From positions 1,254,675-1,318,674 of the forward strand of contig CABFPE010000029.1 in assembly GCA_900660155.1 (NCBI GenBank): a stretch of 64,000 bases of DNA, read 5' to 3'. Under the pieces are notes generated by a model. The model was not told the origin of the DNA. It ran no database searches and saw only the letters and a program-made list of their open reading frames with translations. Below, piece by piece: positions 1 through 13,401 of the stretch. Origin of the DNA: Hofstenia miamia (Eukaryota; Xenacoelomorpha; Acoela; Hofsteniidae). Numbering within the stretch: the first letter of the stretch is position 1; each line of letters begins with the position of its first letter. A program made the translations under genes and the position numbers.

Positions 1-3000
1 AAACAAATAATATAGATAATTTGATAGATATTTTAGTAGGGTCTTGTGCATGGCATTGAAAGTTCTCTCTAGGAAATTGCTTACATTTAAGATATGTTGT
101 TTCATTATGTATTGTATTGTATGTGTAAGGATATTGCCTTAAACGCATGTTTTATTTTAAATCGTGGACCTGGAGCGATCATGTTACAAGTCAATTATTT
201 TCAGAGTTCATTTTTTAAGATTTTGACATTATTGCACTGAGATTAATCATTGAAGAAAGAACTTTTAGCGTTAAGCTATTTACATTAGTGGGAATTTCAC
301 TAAAATCTTTAATCTGTATTAAATTTGTGATTTTACAACAGAAAATTTAATAAAATGAGGTTGAAATCCGGCATTCTCACCCCAGGGGCGACTTTCGGGA
401 TTTAAGTGGTTGAATTGTGACCTTGGCGGAAATGTCTAAGGGAGATACCCTGGTTCAAATACTTTAGATACATAGTAACCACCCATAGTGAACATTGAAA
501 TTTTGGAAATGAGAAGATTAATGGGAGTTTGACAAATGCTAAAAGGAGTCAAGCAATCCTGAAAGAATTTCTTGGCTACATTTAGTTTTTAAGAATACGA
601 TTTTGACAATTTGAGCAAATTTATGCTTATCCCAAGAAATTGAGTAAAATTTAATTTATGTGTACAACTACTAATTAGGTATTATTTATTAAAAGAATAC
701 TAGATTTGTTGGGATAGTTATTATGTCTTCATAATATATTAATTATATTACATTGACCTTTATTTTTCAAAACTTTCATAGAACTTTTTCAATTGTTTAG
801 TATTAACCTTATGTTCTTGCAGTTTTTCAGGTATGAAGTAGAGCGTAATGTGCATGTCTAGTTTACACCTACTGAATAAACACAATATACAGAAGTTTAC
901 ATATGCATACCAAGACAATGATAACACGTTAATGTGCTTGTTTAACTTTTTATCAATAATTCGTAATGTAACAGTACGCTAAAATTTTGCTAACTTTTGT
1001 AAATATAAAGTTCATTAAAAAATTCATTTTTGGCAAATACATGTTCTTGAATATTTTAAATGGCTAAATTTTGCATGGGGACTGAATTTATGTCCTATTA
1101 CTTTTTCCATAGCAAAACACCCCTGTTTTGTGGAGAGAAAATAGAGATGAGGAAATTTATTTACAATTGATGATTTCTTAAGTTTTTTAGGATCCCTAAT
1201 AGAAAGCATAGAATACGAATAAAGATTTTAGAATGCATAAGTATACTAACAACGTTCACATTTTTGTAATTGACTTTTACTGCTACAAAACAGAGCTTTA
1301 ATTGAAAGAAAGACGTTTTTTATGAGCCCTTAAACAGTATTCTTAAAATGAAAAATATCAAAATTATATGTTTTCACTAACCAATATTAAATGTCGTCTT
1401 AGACAGGAATGGGTAGCGAGAAGCAAAAAAATTACTCTATGAAGTCATAGGTAAAGTTCTGCTCATAGAGCCAACCCAATAACGATCAGTGCTGATGAAA
1501 TCCATGAGAAAATAACTGCAAAATTCATCCATTTGCAATAAATTCTGTTGCATGTAGCTACTGTGAAACACATTAAGAATTTGATTTACCCTTTGCAACT
1601 ATTTCCAAACATGCACATTAGAGTGTTAACTTTAAAAAACTATTTTTATAAAGAGTTTTGAATGACTTTTTATCTATAAAAAGGAATGCAAATTTCATTT
1701 TCTTGCATTAAGAAAAAGCATCCTAATTCAACCAAGCAACTGAGCAATTTTTTTTATATCTGTAGTGTTTTATTTAAAAAAATTGAGAATACGTGAATAT
1801 CTCTTCTTTGATTTGCACCATTGCATGAGAGAATATTGGCTCAAAGTTGTTTGCTTATTGAAATTTCTTTATAGGCTTGATTGGAAACAGACAAGGTGAT
1901 TAATGATTGTAAGACCACAGGAGGCAATTTATTATTGGTTGAAAATGAATTTTTTATATTTTGCAATATTTAGCGAATTTATATTAAATTAATACATATA
2001 GCAAACTAAAGAGTTTACTGAAAATTTTCTGCAGGTGTATGTAATTATTTCGAGTAATTAAATTATTCTTGACAATATCAACTACTGTACATCAAAGAAG
2101 AATGTATGTTATTCAAAAAAATTTCATTCTACCATTGTCTGCGAAATCATTTTATAGTTTCTGATAATTCTAGTGAATCATCACTACATAAAATTTGGCA
2201 ACGAAAACAAGAAATTATGTTGGTAAAAATTACAGTCTTTCTTAAAGTGGTGAAGTATGTCACAACAATTTTGTGAAAAGCTGATTTAAGCATAAATCTA
2301 TTTTGAAGTGGGCAAGTTTTCTTCAACTCCAAGTGAATGAGCTGAACTACTATATTTTGTTATAAAAAACATCAATCTCATATTTTCATTGGATATCAAA
2401 ATCATCTACTTCACATAAACTATCTATGAGTGATTATGATGATGATGATTCTAAGAGCACTATGGATCATTGATCACCACATATAGAAGCTATCTGATAT
2501 CATATTTATTTAAATTTTTCACAGTGTCTTACATGTGGATTTGAATAATTTCAAATGAATTTAAATATACTAAAGATAGTATTTTAAGCCAAGCAAAGTA
2601 TAATTGTTAGCAAACTTGTAATTCTAAGAAATAATATTGTTCTAAAATATTAAATCACATTGAATATACTTTCATTAATTGCAAAGTTTTAATTATTTTA
2701 GCTTAATAACCAAACTTTTGCAAATTAGACAGTTGAAACAAAAAGATCCTGAAGGCAATGAATGATCTTTATACAAATATCTATTAACAATATTCCATTT
2801 TTGTCAAAGGCATTAATTGTATTTCAAGTTACCTTATTGTAAAAAATATAGAAAATCCAATACAATGTTTATTCCATCCAAAATGTGTTTTACTTTATTC
2901 AGAAATATGCATTTTATATTGTTTGAGATTTGGATTAAGCATGTGGGTGGGGGAACTTTTTCGGAAATTTCAAAATTGACCATAATATCTTATTACATGA

Positions 3001-3322
3001 ATATTGGTTTGAAAAATAGTGAATAGCTATTCAAATTTTCTCTAAGAAATTTGGACAGGATGTTCTCTAGTACTCGTATTGTAAAAGTTCACTCTCTTTT
3101 ATGTTTAAGTTTTCTTTAAAGGGTAATAGGGCTTCCTTTTCAAAATCCATTTTGTTTACTGTTTTTTCACCAACTAAATTCTCTAGCCCTTATACACAAC
3201 TTAATACTAAGTGGTGGTAGACTATTTGGCAACTAATTAAGAAATATTTTTGTAACAATTTGCCGTTTTGCTGTTCTGTGGACTAGGAATAGCTATTAAA
3301 ATGGTGTTCAGTTTTTAGATAG
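1..3322. other. AT-rich DNA with no supported gene
   Basis: I see no open frame with a recognisable protein, no convincing exon chain and no RNA gene here. Both strands carry only short AT-biased frames. The stretch just upstream of 3323 should contain the promoter and 5' UTR of the BOD1-like gene, but no clear core promoter motif stands out. Confidence 0.5.
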
Positions 3323-6300
3323 ATGACAGTGGATCATAAAGAAACTGCAGAATTCGTTGATAAAGTTATACTCGCAGTCAAATCACAGGGCAAATTCGAT
3401 TCCTTTCGCAAAGAATGTCTCACTGACGTTGAAACATTTGTGAGTACATTTATTCTTTAGTTCATTTTTATTAATTTTTGCTTATTTAGTCCTCCTACCA
3501 AAATATTCGACAATTGGTTTTGGGAAATGTAGCGCGTTTTCTAAACAAGCAAGTATGGCGACCCGGTCTAAGCAAGAATCACATAAGAGACATGCTGCGG
3601 CGAGATCTTCAACAGTTGAGTAAAGGAATTGTGAATTAATATTCACTTTGCTTTAGATCTCACCTTTTACGTGACGGTGTTAAAAAGATTGTTGACCAGC
3701 TAGTGGCACCTCAAATTCAAACCCTTATTCGACCAGTTGTTGAAAAAAGTGTCGATGAACTCCTCAATGATAAATCATCTCCTGTTAAAACCCAACAAGT
3801 ACATGAAGGTAGCACGCTTGTATGTTGTATTAATAAAATCTTAAATGTACATTTGACAGGTACCTAAATACTTTAGAAATAAATTTAGAATCAACCTCAT
3901 TTACAAGTAAAGATGTTGAAAACATTGGTGCAGAAACTAGCACAACTCAGCATGCCCAGCGCATTCCAGAAGATGTCCCAATGGACATTGTCCAAGAGGA
4001 TGGTAAAGTTTATTCCTCTTAAATATTTATCTACCCATTTTCAAACAACTTCTATTTTAAACTCTGTTTTAAAAGGTCGTCTTGTGAAAAAAGGTTTGAA
4101 ATACGTTCTTCTTTTATATTTTTCTTTGTTCGTATCATAAAATAGTGTTTGATAGAAACCTCTTAATGCTTTAGAAGACATAATCAAGTCTGAAGACATT
4201 ATTTCTCCGGAATTCGAACCCCTTTCTCCCGTCTCATCGCTTCATGACGAGGACCTCTCACCTGTAGAGGATGTATCACCGACTGTCAAGCAAACGTAAG
4301 TCTAATTGACTTCCCATTATAAAACGATTATTTATTTGCAAGTTATACAAAATCTATTCATATGTTGCAAAATTGTCAATGATTTATGAGGTTCTCCGCA
4401 AAGCGTTATGGTCTATGTAGATGCGTATGGAAGCTAGTTTTTTTAAGTCGCTTTAAATCTGTTTTTAACCTTATAAAAATCAGTAAAATTTATTTTTTAT
4501 CAAAATTTTCCCATAAAATATCCGCAATTTTTTGTAATGTTTAGATGACTTTAAACGCGGTGTACTACGAAATATATAATTATGGTGTTTTCATAGTAAT
4601 GTATTAATACATCTGTAGTAGTCGACATTTCTCCATAACAAGTATTCAGTACTATACCGATGGAATGTTGAACCCCCACATAATCCACAAAACATTGTTT
4701 TGGAACTGCAAAAACAAGCAATTGAAATTTTTTAAATAGAGCTAACAATAGCAAAGAGTAGGTTACGCTATATTTAAAGATCTATTAGTTTCAAGCAATA
4801 AGTTGCTGAGATTTGTCTTTTTCTGCAACATTTCGCAGGCCTGAAGCAATAATGTTACTAGTCAAATTTATTTTATTAAATTTTTTACTTTGAAATCTTT
4901 TACAATACGTTTTTGGGAAATTCTCACTAAAACCCTCAAAATATAAATTGCTTAATGTCACAAGTTTCTTCTTTAATGATAATCTCAATGCAACAATGTG
5001 AAAAATTGAGCTGTAACAATATTGCTACAGGCACACGATTTAGTCTGATGAAAACTGACGAGAAGCCCAATTTTGGGTCTGCAATTTTCCATTTGTTAAC
5101 TCAGCTAAATCCAAGCTACAGTGTGCAATCTTAAGAAGGATATATAGATTTTTATAGGGCTTAATTCTAAAAATATAGTAGCTGCACTCATCGGTCTTCT
5201 TGCGATACCCTGTAATTATCTTGTCTCGACAATGTGATTGTAGGAAATTTATAATGTATTCCATAAACATTTAATTCGAATAAATTAAAAAATGGAATTT
5301 TATTTAGAGAAGTTGACCGTCCCAAGACTCCGGGTACTCCTACACTAGATGAATTGAAAAACTCAACAGTCATCAAACCCGATCCAACACTGCTAACATC
5401 CCCCTCGAAAACCATGTCCTCTCCGTCGAAGTTGAATCCTATTCAGGTGAAAAATTAGTCATTCCTCGTATCAGTGTTGAGTTCAACCTTAAATCGTGGA
5501 ATAATAGATAATATTCAACTAGAATATAATATTTAATCTACATCTATTTTTAATTGAAAGTTTGGGTAAATCTTTCCTTTTTTTACTCTTTAAAAATTTA
5601 AGGTTCAAATAACGTTTAATTCTTTCAGGTGAAGTCAACTCTCGGCTCATTGCTGAAGGAGTCGAAGCAACGCGCAGCTGAACGTCTTCTGCAGTCCCCC
5701 ACATTTTTACCTAAACAGCATACCCATAGACGTACTTCAGGCGTCAGTGAGCGCAGTATCCGTAAACCGATTGCACACTGGCAGGACAACATTGGTAGCA
5801 TTTCTGACACCGATGAATCTTCTCTCGAAGAAGAGGTTATTTCTAAAAAGGTTCACTTTTCTATTCTTAAACAATGAATGCATTACACATGATCGCTTGT
5901 GTAATTTGATGTGGTTTTAGCGGAAGCATGCTCCTGTGTTTTACACGCAGCATTACTTATCAGACAGAGGGCTAATTGGGCCTCAAATTATTCGCTACGT
6001 AATAGTGGTTTGATATTATAATCAAGACAAAAGACCAATTAGTTTTGGACAAACCTTTCTTTGAAAACTGATAGATGTTCTTTGAAACTCAAACAACGAA
6101 CTAACTGTCTTTTGTCTATGTTTTTAACTTTCTATCTTTCTACGATCATTTTCATGCTATTTCAGTGTCGGTTGATGACTGTATGCTTCCGTTTAGGAAG
6201 TGACCGATTCCAGCAGTCTCCTTTCTGAAACAGATTCAAGTGGCGACGCTCGGGAAAGTCCTGTTCGTCTGCAATATACGCGTTCTGGTCGACAGGGTCG

Positions 6301-6377
6301 ACGTCCCAATCGCTTCTCACCTTCTCTGAGAGACCCTCCCCACAGACGGATCGATTCATCTCGCTCAAATCAAACAA
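3323..6377 (+). CDS. BOD1: BOD1-like (Shg1 domain) gene, 3' end not resolved
   Basis: This host gene has at least eight exons: about 3323-3439, 3490-3619, 3657-3808, 3889-4002, 4175-4295, 5308-5446, 5629-5850 and 6197-6377. The first three encode the Shg1/BOD1 domain, seen in KFDSFRKECLTDVETF, SYQNIRQLVLGNVARFLNKQ and LLRDGVKKIVDQLVAPQIQ, which line up with human BOD1. Family members act in chromosome bi-orientation (BOD1, a PP2A-B56 inhibitor) and in SET1/COMPASS or fork protection (BOD1L1, yeast Shg1). The later exons encode a Ser/Pro/Glu-rich disordered tail ending in a basic stretch (RSGRQGRRPNRF), which is more like BOD1L1 than short BOD1. Exon phases agree except at the intron between exons 2 and 3, where my reading is off by one base. 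The last exon seen ends at a GT donor, so the stop codon lies further downstream and was not found. Family assignment is firm; the exact paralogue is not. Confidence 0.82.
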
Positions 6378-8337
6378 GTAAAGGTTTATGCACTTTTTAT
6401 CATAAACGTTGTTATATATGCTAAATAGCTATTGCTGCATGCTTTTATTTGAAAATGTCATTTTTTCATAACTAATTATTGGGTTGACATCTTCGATTTC
6501 AATTTTTTGTAGTGTACACACTATGTTCACAATTTTCTTTTATTATAATCTTACAAAATTTTACCACATTCACAACGTGACATTCGCTCACACTTTGTTA
6601 CTAGTAATGTTTTTTCGGGTACATATCCATGGTAGCAAATCGAAAAAATTAAAGAAACTTTTTGACAAGTATTTGATAATGGGCGAACACGCATTAATTT
6701 AAATGAGCCGGTCTAAAGTTTCCTCGACCGCGGCGGGATTGAACCTGAATTTTCGGCCCATGTCCATCTCTGATTGAACCAAAGTTGAAAGAAAAGTAGA
6801 ATGATCTAAAATCTTCCGAACACTACTGGTATAATTATCCATTCAACAATAGTAGAATAATCCAGTGTTTTGAATTTTAATACCGTGTTGTTGTGCCTAA
6901 ATGCAAACAATTATGATGATAAAAAATGGTTGATGTCTGACATACCTATAGTGAAAAACCATTGTGTCGGTGAAATTTTAAGTTCCATTACCCAGCAGTG
7001 CCGGATAGGACTTCAAAGGCCACAATCCAACAAACAATTCTTCACCTCAGTCTGTTTAATTTCTTTTTGAAGTTTTTTAAATTGTAGGATTCATAAGTCG
7101 ATTGTAATTTGTTTAATATTCAATCAATATCCTCAAACGTATTGGATTTAATCAATCAGACGTAGACTATGTTTATTAATTATATATATATATATATATA
7201 AATGAAATATTATTCAATAATTTTCAATTTATTTAATATAAATTTATTAAATCTAAGCTTTCACCAGTCAACAGTTATTTTGAAATTTTCGAATTGTCAA
7301 CATTTGAGTCAGTATTGTAATAAAACGTTCATAAAATTTATCATATTCAAGTGTTGTGTGTGCGCATTAGTCTTCCGCGAAAATTGTGTTTCATTCTTAA
7401 AATGAGTTTTTCCAATGCATAAAAAACAAAAGCAGTTTTCAAATATATTGAATATAGCTTATAAAAAGCTACTCTGCTATGTGATAAGCAAATACGGTTT
7501 GTTAAAATCAGCTGAGATTGATTAGCTTCGAATGTCAGATATACTCGTTAGTAGATTTCAGTGTAATAAATTAATAAGGGTCTGTCGATAATTATATTGA
7601 AGTGTTTAAAGTATCTAGTTTAATCATTCAATGTTGTTAATAACTACAATGATTATGGACTATGTTCGGAAGATCATCGACACGTGTCATCATAATTCAT
7701 TTGATATGTTATAGGCTGAGGACATGGATAAATACTTCTCTGTCTTCATTGATTTTGCACTATTTTTCAACACTTTCACTTTTAATGTAAAGTGTTTGTT
7801 TAGATTTTACATTTAATTTATCAGTATAGATAGATACATCTATGCTAAGTAAAATAGATATTTTCCACAAATGCTAGACTCTATTGCAGTATACTACCCT
7901 CTAATAGAAAAATGTCCTGTCACAAATATGCAAAAAGTTGAGATTTTTGCATTGTGTACAGAAAGGTGTTTTATCATTATATAATTAGAAAATTTGTTAG
8001 ATAATAATATCACAAATCGTCTCAATTAATAGTAATATCCATAATTCGATTTTTAAGCATTTACAAGCAACATCTTAGCATGATGAAGCTCCGCCTTTCC
8101 TTTTTAAAATTACGCCAGAAGAATATGATGTAATAGATTGACCAAATTCATCATCTGTTCTTACAAATCACAACTTAGCTGTAATTCTGGGGTTGTTCAA
8201 AGAAATAATAGCAAGGAAAATTATAGAATCGAAGAATTTGGAAAATAGTTGGTCAGCAGTAGATATGTCTATGTATTCAAGAATGCATTCAAGCAGGCGT
8301 GTGCAATGAATAACTTGCCAAAATTTTATAATGTATA
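6378..8337. other. Non-coding stretch, possible 3' part of the BOD1-like gene
   Basis: The terminal exon of the BOD1-like gene may lie here, but I could not pick it out. There is a short TA microsatellite near 7183-7201. No other protein-like frame, RNA gene or transposon end was recognised. Confidence 0.35.
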
Positions 8338-9201
8338 TAGTAAAATCTCTCTATAACACACCTCGCTATAACATACTTTTCACTATAGCGTACTTTTTAT
8401 TTAGTCCCTTGAAAATGCCCTAAAAATTCCTACTTAAAATTTCGCTATAACGTACTTTATTCGCTATAACGTACTTTTTCGCTATAGCGTACCTTCAATT
8501 TAGTCCCCTTAATCACAAATAATGCAACCCTAACCATTCCCTATAACGTACCTGCTACTTTAATAGATGAAAGTTTTTGATAAATTAAAATAAAAGGTTG
8601 CTACCAAAACGCAGATAATTATCAGCCACTCAAAACTTAGTGCAGATCACAGAGTAAGAAGCAGCTGACATGTGAAACAAAGACGGTAGAAATATAGCCT
8701 AATTCATGGCTCATAGCATATTGCCATAAATAATTGATACTGATACCTCGATGTGTTACTGCACCATAGAACGGCTGTTGTTTTCACGTTGCGTAGTCTG
8801 TACATCTCGGCGCATTACATCTTAGTGCTACAATAATCCTTTTGCGCGCAATGATTGCCCATTTAGTTTATATGACCAATCAGAAGCGTTTGTGGCCCGT
8901 CTTTGTATACATAAGTATAGCTGCTTGCAATCACTGTTGCAATGTTGTCTAGTACTATTTAATTTTCTGTTACACTATACCTATTATGATTAATACAATT
9001 AAAAAAGTTTTTGTTTTACTGTATATACATTACATGTAAAATGCTCGGTATATATTAACACATAATACCTTAGTACCGTTAACTATTGTATTAAAATTGC
9101 AAATAATGCATTAAAGATCTTACTAATAGCTATAACGAACTTTCGCTATAACTTACTTTTCTGGCTGATCCCTTCAAGTACGTTATAGAGAGATTTTACT
9201 G
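8338..9201. mobile_element. Non-autonomous pogo/Tigger-like DNA transposon (MITE)
   Basis: An 864-bp element with terminal inverted repeats of about 20 bases. The left end starts TAGTAAAATCTCTCTATAAC, and the right end is the reverse complement of CAGTAAAATCTCTCTATAAC. Both ends are flanked by TA (8336-8337 and 9202-9203), the Tc1/mariner-pogo target duplication. The CAGTAAAAyCTCTCTATAACG type of end is typical of pogo/Tigger relatives. No transposase frame is present. The sub-terminal regions repeat CGCTATAACGTACTT-like motifs at least six times, possibly transposase binding sites. Confidence 0.85.
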
Positions 9202-9204
9202 TAG

Positions 9205-9793
9205 GGCATTATCAAAAAGTCCCCTGGCCGTTACGTAGGGAATTCACACATGTTTTAGCCCACAAAAAAGTTTGGGTGATCATTAGAGAAGAATATTGTA
9301 AACCAAATGAAGGATACCATGCATGGCTTCAACACAATTCAATTTGAAAAGTAGGACTTGACCAGCTTTGATAAAAATAGGATTTGAAATTTCGTTACGG
9401 ACGGAATCGCAAAATCTGGTGGTTTCAACATCATTTATATGTATGAAAATCTCTGTGAAGTATATGCATATTTTCATCAGGTAATGGTATGTTATGAAAG
9501 GTCACTAAATTAGCTTTATAAGAGTACATAGCATTTGTATTTATAATGATTCATTGCTTCTGTACCTATCAGGTAACATTTCGTTATGGACGGAAAATAT
9601 TCCCATTTTTCTGCTACATTCTCATAAGATTAAAAATGATAAGTCATGCTCAAATACATATAACATGAGGTTAAACAAGAGGTTACTGTGTCCAAAGTTG
9701 TCTAATTCTGGCAGGAACACAGGTTAAAAGATTTTGTTACGAACGGAAAATCATTGATAAAGTACAAAAAAGTGACCACTTTTTGATAATGCC
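9205..9793. repeat. Fold-back element with 16-base inverted ends and three internal GGACGGAA motifs
   Basis: GGCATTATCAAAAAGT at 9205-9220 is repeated inverted at 9778-9793, enclosing about 560 bases. Inside, TTCGTTAyGGACGGAA-like motifs recur three times (near 9386, 9580 and 9735). It starts three bases from the end of the neighbouring pogo-like element. No target duplication and no transposase are visible, so the family is undetermined. It may be a non-autonomous DNA transposon. Confidence 0.55.
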
Positions 9794-10639
9794 AAATAAT
9801 GCACTAGTTTATAACATCAAATGGGTGCGTGTATTGCACTTTTTAAATTAAAAAACAATAACATTAAATGGGGAATAAAGAATAAGCAAGACGTGAATCG
9901 GCTATAGACACTGCAAATATCTCTTGTGGGAATTGAGTTACCATGGAGTGATTTTACTTATGGCGTTAAATTATTGCTAACATTTATAAGCAAAGGAAAT
10001 TTCGGAAAACAATGATATGGCATAAATAGCAATTGTTACTTCATCTAATTACATTTTGCTACAAATGCGTTTGTATGTTCTCTGTTACATCTGTTCCGTA
10101 AGGCATTTAAAGATGAAGTACATCGAAGTATTTTTTTCAGTCCATCTCTGCTAAATTCATTGTAAAATATTTCAAAATCCATTATCATTGCAAACTTATA
10201 TTGTTTGTAGTACTACTGTAAAAAAATATGGCTTTAGCGCCTGTTTCAGCCTGTTATTGCAAGCAATTTTTAAATTTACGCGGTCTACGTATGCAAGCTG
10301 TCAATTTGTTTAAAATAGATTCTTTAGGGTTCAAAGGATTTTGTTTTTCATATGTAACTTTCGTCACGTGTTTTCTTAATGAATAATGATCTTGAAATGT
10401 TCACACTTTGTATATTAACTTTACAGTTTTTTAGAATAACTACTTAAGTTTATATTTGTGGCATGCTTGTCAATTGAAGAAAGTTTTAGAGTCGTCATTC
10501 AACAATTTTCTGTCAATCCTCATGTTTGTACAAATTTCGTTTGGCGTTCTTTAGTTAAACATAACTTTTTTATATATAATTTTACAATATAACTTCTTAT
10601 CTCAGAGACTATAGCTACAAAGATATTTTCTACTTACGA
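9794..10639. other. AT-rich DNA, nothing recognised
   Basis: No gene or repeat structure could be supported in this stretch. Confidence 0.4.
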
Positions 10640-11260
10640 TTTCATTTTGTTGTCAAATGCAAACTTGGAAGGAAGTTGCATCAATAATGAACTGCAGTAC
10701 TGAAACCGTTCGCAGGGTCATTCAGAAAAAGGAAGTTGCATCAATAATGAACTGCAGTACTGAAACCGTTCGCAGGGTCATTCAGAAAAAGGAAGTTGCA
10801 TCAATAATGAACTGCAGTACTGAAACCGTTCGCAGGGTTATTCAGAATAACCAAAACAAGCTTTTTATTGGAAAGTGACTGCAAAACATAGTTGAGCGTA
10901 CAAAACAAATGTTGGTTGATTTTATTACTGAAAAGACACTGTAGAAGTCCTGTAAAAGATATTTTGAGTAAATTCAATTCTGCCACCCCAACCACAATTT
11001 CCATAACGACACTGAAATGGCGTATGCAGGAAACTAAAACAATAGTATACTGGTTTTCAAAAAGCTTCATTGCGAAGTGTTTCAACCGGAAACTGCGGAT
11101 CAGGGGGTGCAAACGTCATATAGATGTACCTTTATCGTCATGAAAAACCTGAATGTGGCACGACGACTTCTGATTTTGCACAAAGCGCGACTGGACCGGA
11201 CTTTTGTTGTTTATTTACAGAAAACAAAATATTTGAGACTAGTTGCAGCCGGCTTATGAC
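10640..11260 (+). pseudogene. Tc1-like transposase remnant with triplicated helix-turn-helix
   Basis: The frame at 10657-10878 begins TWKEVASIMNCSTETVRRVI, which resembles the N-terminal DNA-binding helix-turn-helix of Tc1/mariner transposases. Downstream, in changing frames, pieces such as KNLNVARRLLILHKARLDRT (about 11140-11200) resemble the segment of Tc1-type proteins just before the catalytic core. The catalytic DDE part is not seen. Frame changes and stops make it a pseudogene. No inverted repeats were found at its ends. The identification rests on short motifs and is moderate only. Confidence 0.5.
10671..10850 (+). repeat. Perfect-period 60-bp tandem repeat, three copies
   Basis: Three consecutive 60-bp units begin at 10671, 10731 and 10791. 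The first two are identical; the third differs at two positions. The period is a multiple of three, so each unit repeats the same 20 residues (EVASIMNCSTETVRRVIQKK) in frame within the transposase remnant. Confidence 0.95.
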
Positions 11261-13401
11261 CTGAACATTGGGTATGGAAAGAATTTGAGGGTTCGAATTT
11301 TCTTTCATGCACTTCTAACAGATGAATAATTTTATCAAAAATTTTCACCATACCGTTCAAATCCTAGCATTTTCAATTTCCTAATAAGCTATAAGAATAT
11401 TGCTTGAGAATTGTGCAAAAAGATTTTGCATTTAAAGTAACTGTAAGCAGTTTAGGGTAAGTTGCATTACAGTTTATATTTATATCAAGTACATCCTAAA
11501 TATTGTTCAGATGTTACTATGGTTGCAAGACTGGGATTAATTTAAAATAATATTTAATTAGCATAATTTTCTGTTTTTTTAGAATATGTTAATATAATGT
11601 TTCATTGAAATACAGTGTAAACAAAAATGGGAAATATTATTCAAAAGAGGTGGATATTGCTTTTATAAAATCCTTCCATCTATGGAGTTTAGGACTAAGC
11701 AGGTTTAAATCCGGTCAGGTTTGATACTGATTCAAATCAGGTCTGAAGTGCAGGTGAACTCATCACATATATATATTTATATCAGTGAATTGATCGCTTA
11801 ATAAATTTTCGCTTATCGTCGCTTTCGCATTTTCAAGTTGCACTTATCACAGCTTGAGCTTTTGTGCTTTCGTCTATAGCGCTTAGAAGTTTTAGAATAG
11901 AATAGAAAAAAAAGTCAATAAAAATACTAATGTAAAATAGGATCAGAAAAAAATATTAACCAATTTACGTCAAGTTACTAAGCTAATATTCGAACCGAAA
12001 ATAATATTTTTGGATCCTACTTTGAGACATTTAAGTTTTTTTCCGTTGACGTATCGGAAGAAGAAAAATTTAAGCATTCTTCAACTAGATTTTGATAAGT
12101 GGGCTTATGCATCACATGCATGAAGCTTTGAACGCCTCTGCTCACAAATTCATTTTTTATGATTTTGGATTGAATGTTGATGGTGACTTATTCCAAGATA
12201 GAATCTATAACATGTCAGCTCTCACATAGTATTTGTTATATTTCTTATCTTTGTAAATTTTTTCACAAAAAAGTAACACTATCTAACCTTGAGCAATCCA
12301 AAACCTAATCACAAAAAGCTGGAAATTTTCATTTACTTCTAAGTTTACGATAATCAAAAAATGTAAACTCTTTTTATTATGCTTATGCAATGACAGCAAA
12401 AAAGCTTTAATTTTTGAAAATCGGAGTAATATTTTTGTTGTAATTATGTTATTTTACCTGTTTGTAATTAGTCATAATTGAATAAAGTTTACTGGCAACC
12501 TCACCAATCAATCTTACCTGCAATATATCAGATTCGTAGATTAGATTCATTTTTACTGATTAATTTCGCGATTATTGATACAAAAATTCCTTAAAACTAT
12601 CAATATGCGGGAATTGAATTAGTAGCGAGTCCAAGTGCATTCATTTTAATAAACATCTGATTTTTGCGCCGCTTGTGCAGCTTATGCTTACGCTTGTCAA
12701 TACACTTATATATATATATATATAGTTATGTCGCTTCATTGTACACTCCGCGTGCAGGTAGAAAATTCGAACTCTTTTTGGGAATTGGAAATTTCCATTA
12801 AACCTGTTTGTTTGAAGCATAGTTTGTCGATTCAGGAAGTTCACCAAAAACTAAGACTATAATTAATAAGCGTGACTATTTCAATATAAATTGAATTCTC
12901 GACATATAGTTAATTTAAGAGGCAAATATTTAGTTAATGCCATTTACTTGCACCATAATTATCATCGTTAAAAAATGTCAATATTGTTTATTCCTTTAGG
13001 AACATATACAAGCTTGATAATGCGCTTAGGCTTATAAAATATCACATGTGTGTGTAATGATAGACAAATACCTTAAGTTTAAACCAATGATTTTTAGTTG
13101 TGAACATGCGCCACACATTTAACCATTATACATCATTCAAATTCAATTAGACGCTGTAAATAATCAAATTATTGCGCTTAAATGATGTTATTTTCATATT
13201 CCTTTCTCAAAATCTAACTCAAGGAAAAAGAAGAGAACAAATACACCAGTGGATTTCTCTAATAATAATTTAATTTCCAATTTTGTATTTTATATGAAGG
13301 AAAGATATCATGAATTCTAGTGTAAATTACCTTTAATTGTGAATGCACCAAGTTCTTATAAGCAATCTTACCCTAGAAAACGGCAAAAAAAATAAACAAT
13401 T
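11261..13401. other. AT-rich DNA, nothing recognised
   Basis: There are short TA runs near 11767 and 12707-12724. No exon chain, RNA gene or transposon end could be supported. Confidence 0.4.

Noticed and set aside
10671-10850. CRISPR-like array
   Set aside because: The units are contiguous 60-bp tandem copies without spacers, in an animal genome, and encode a repeated protein segment.
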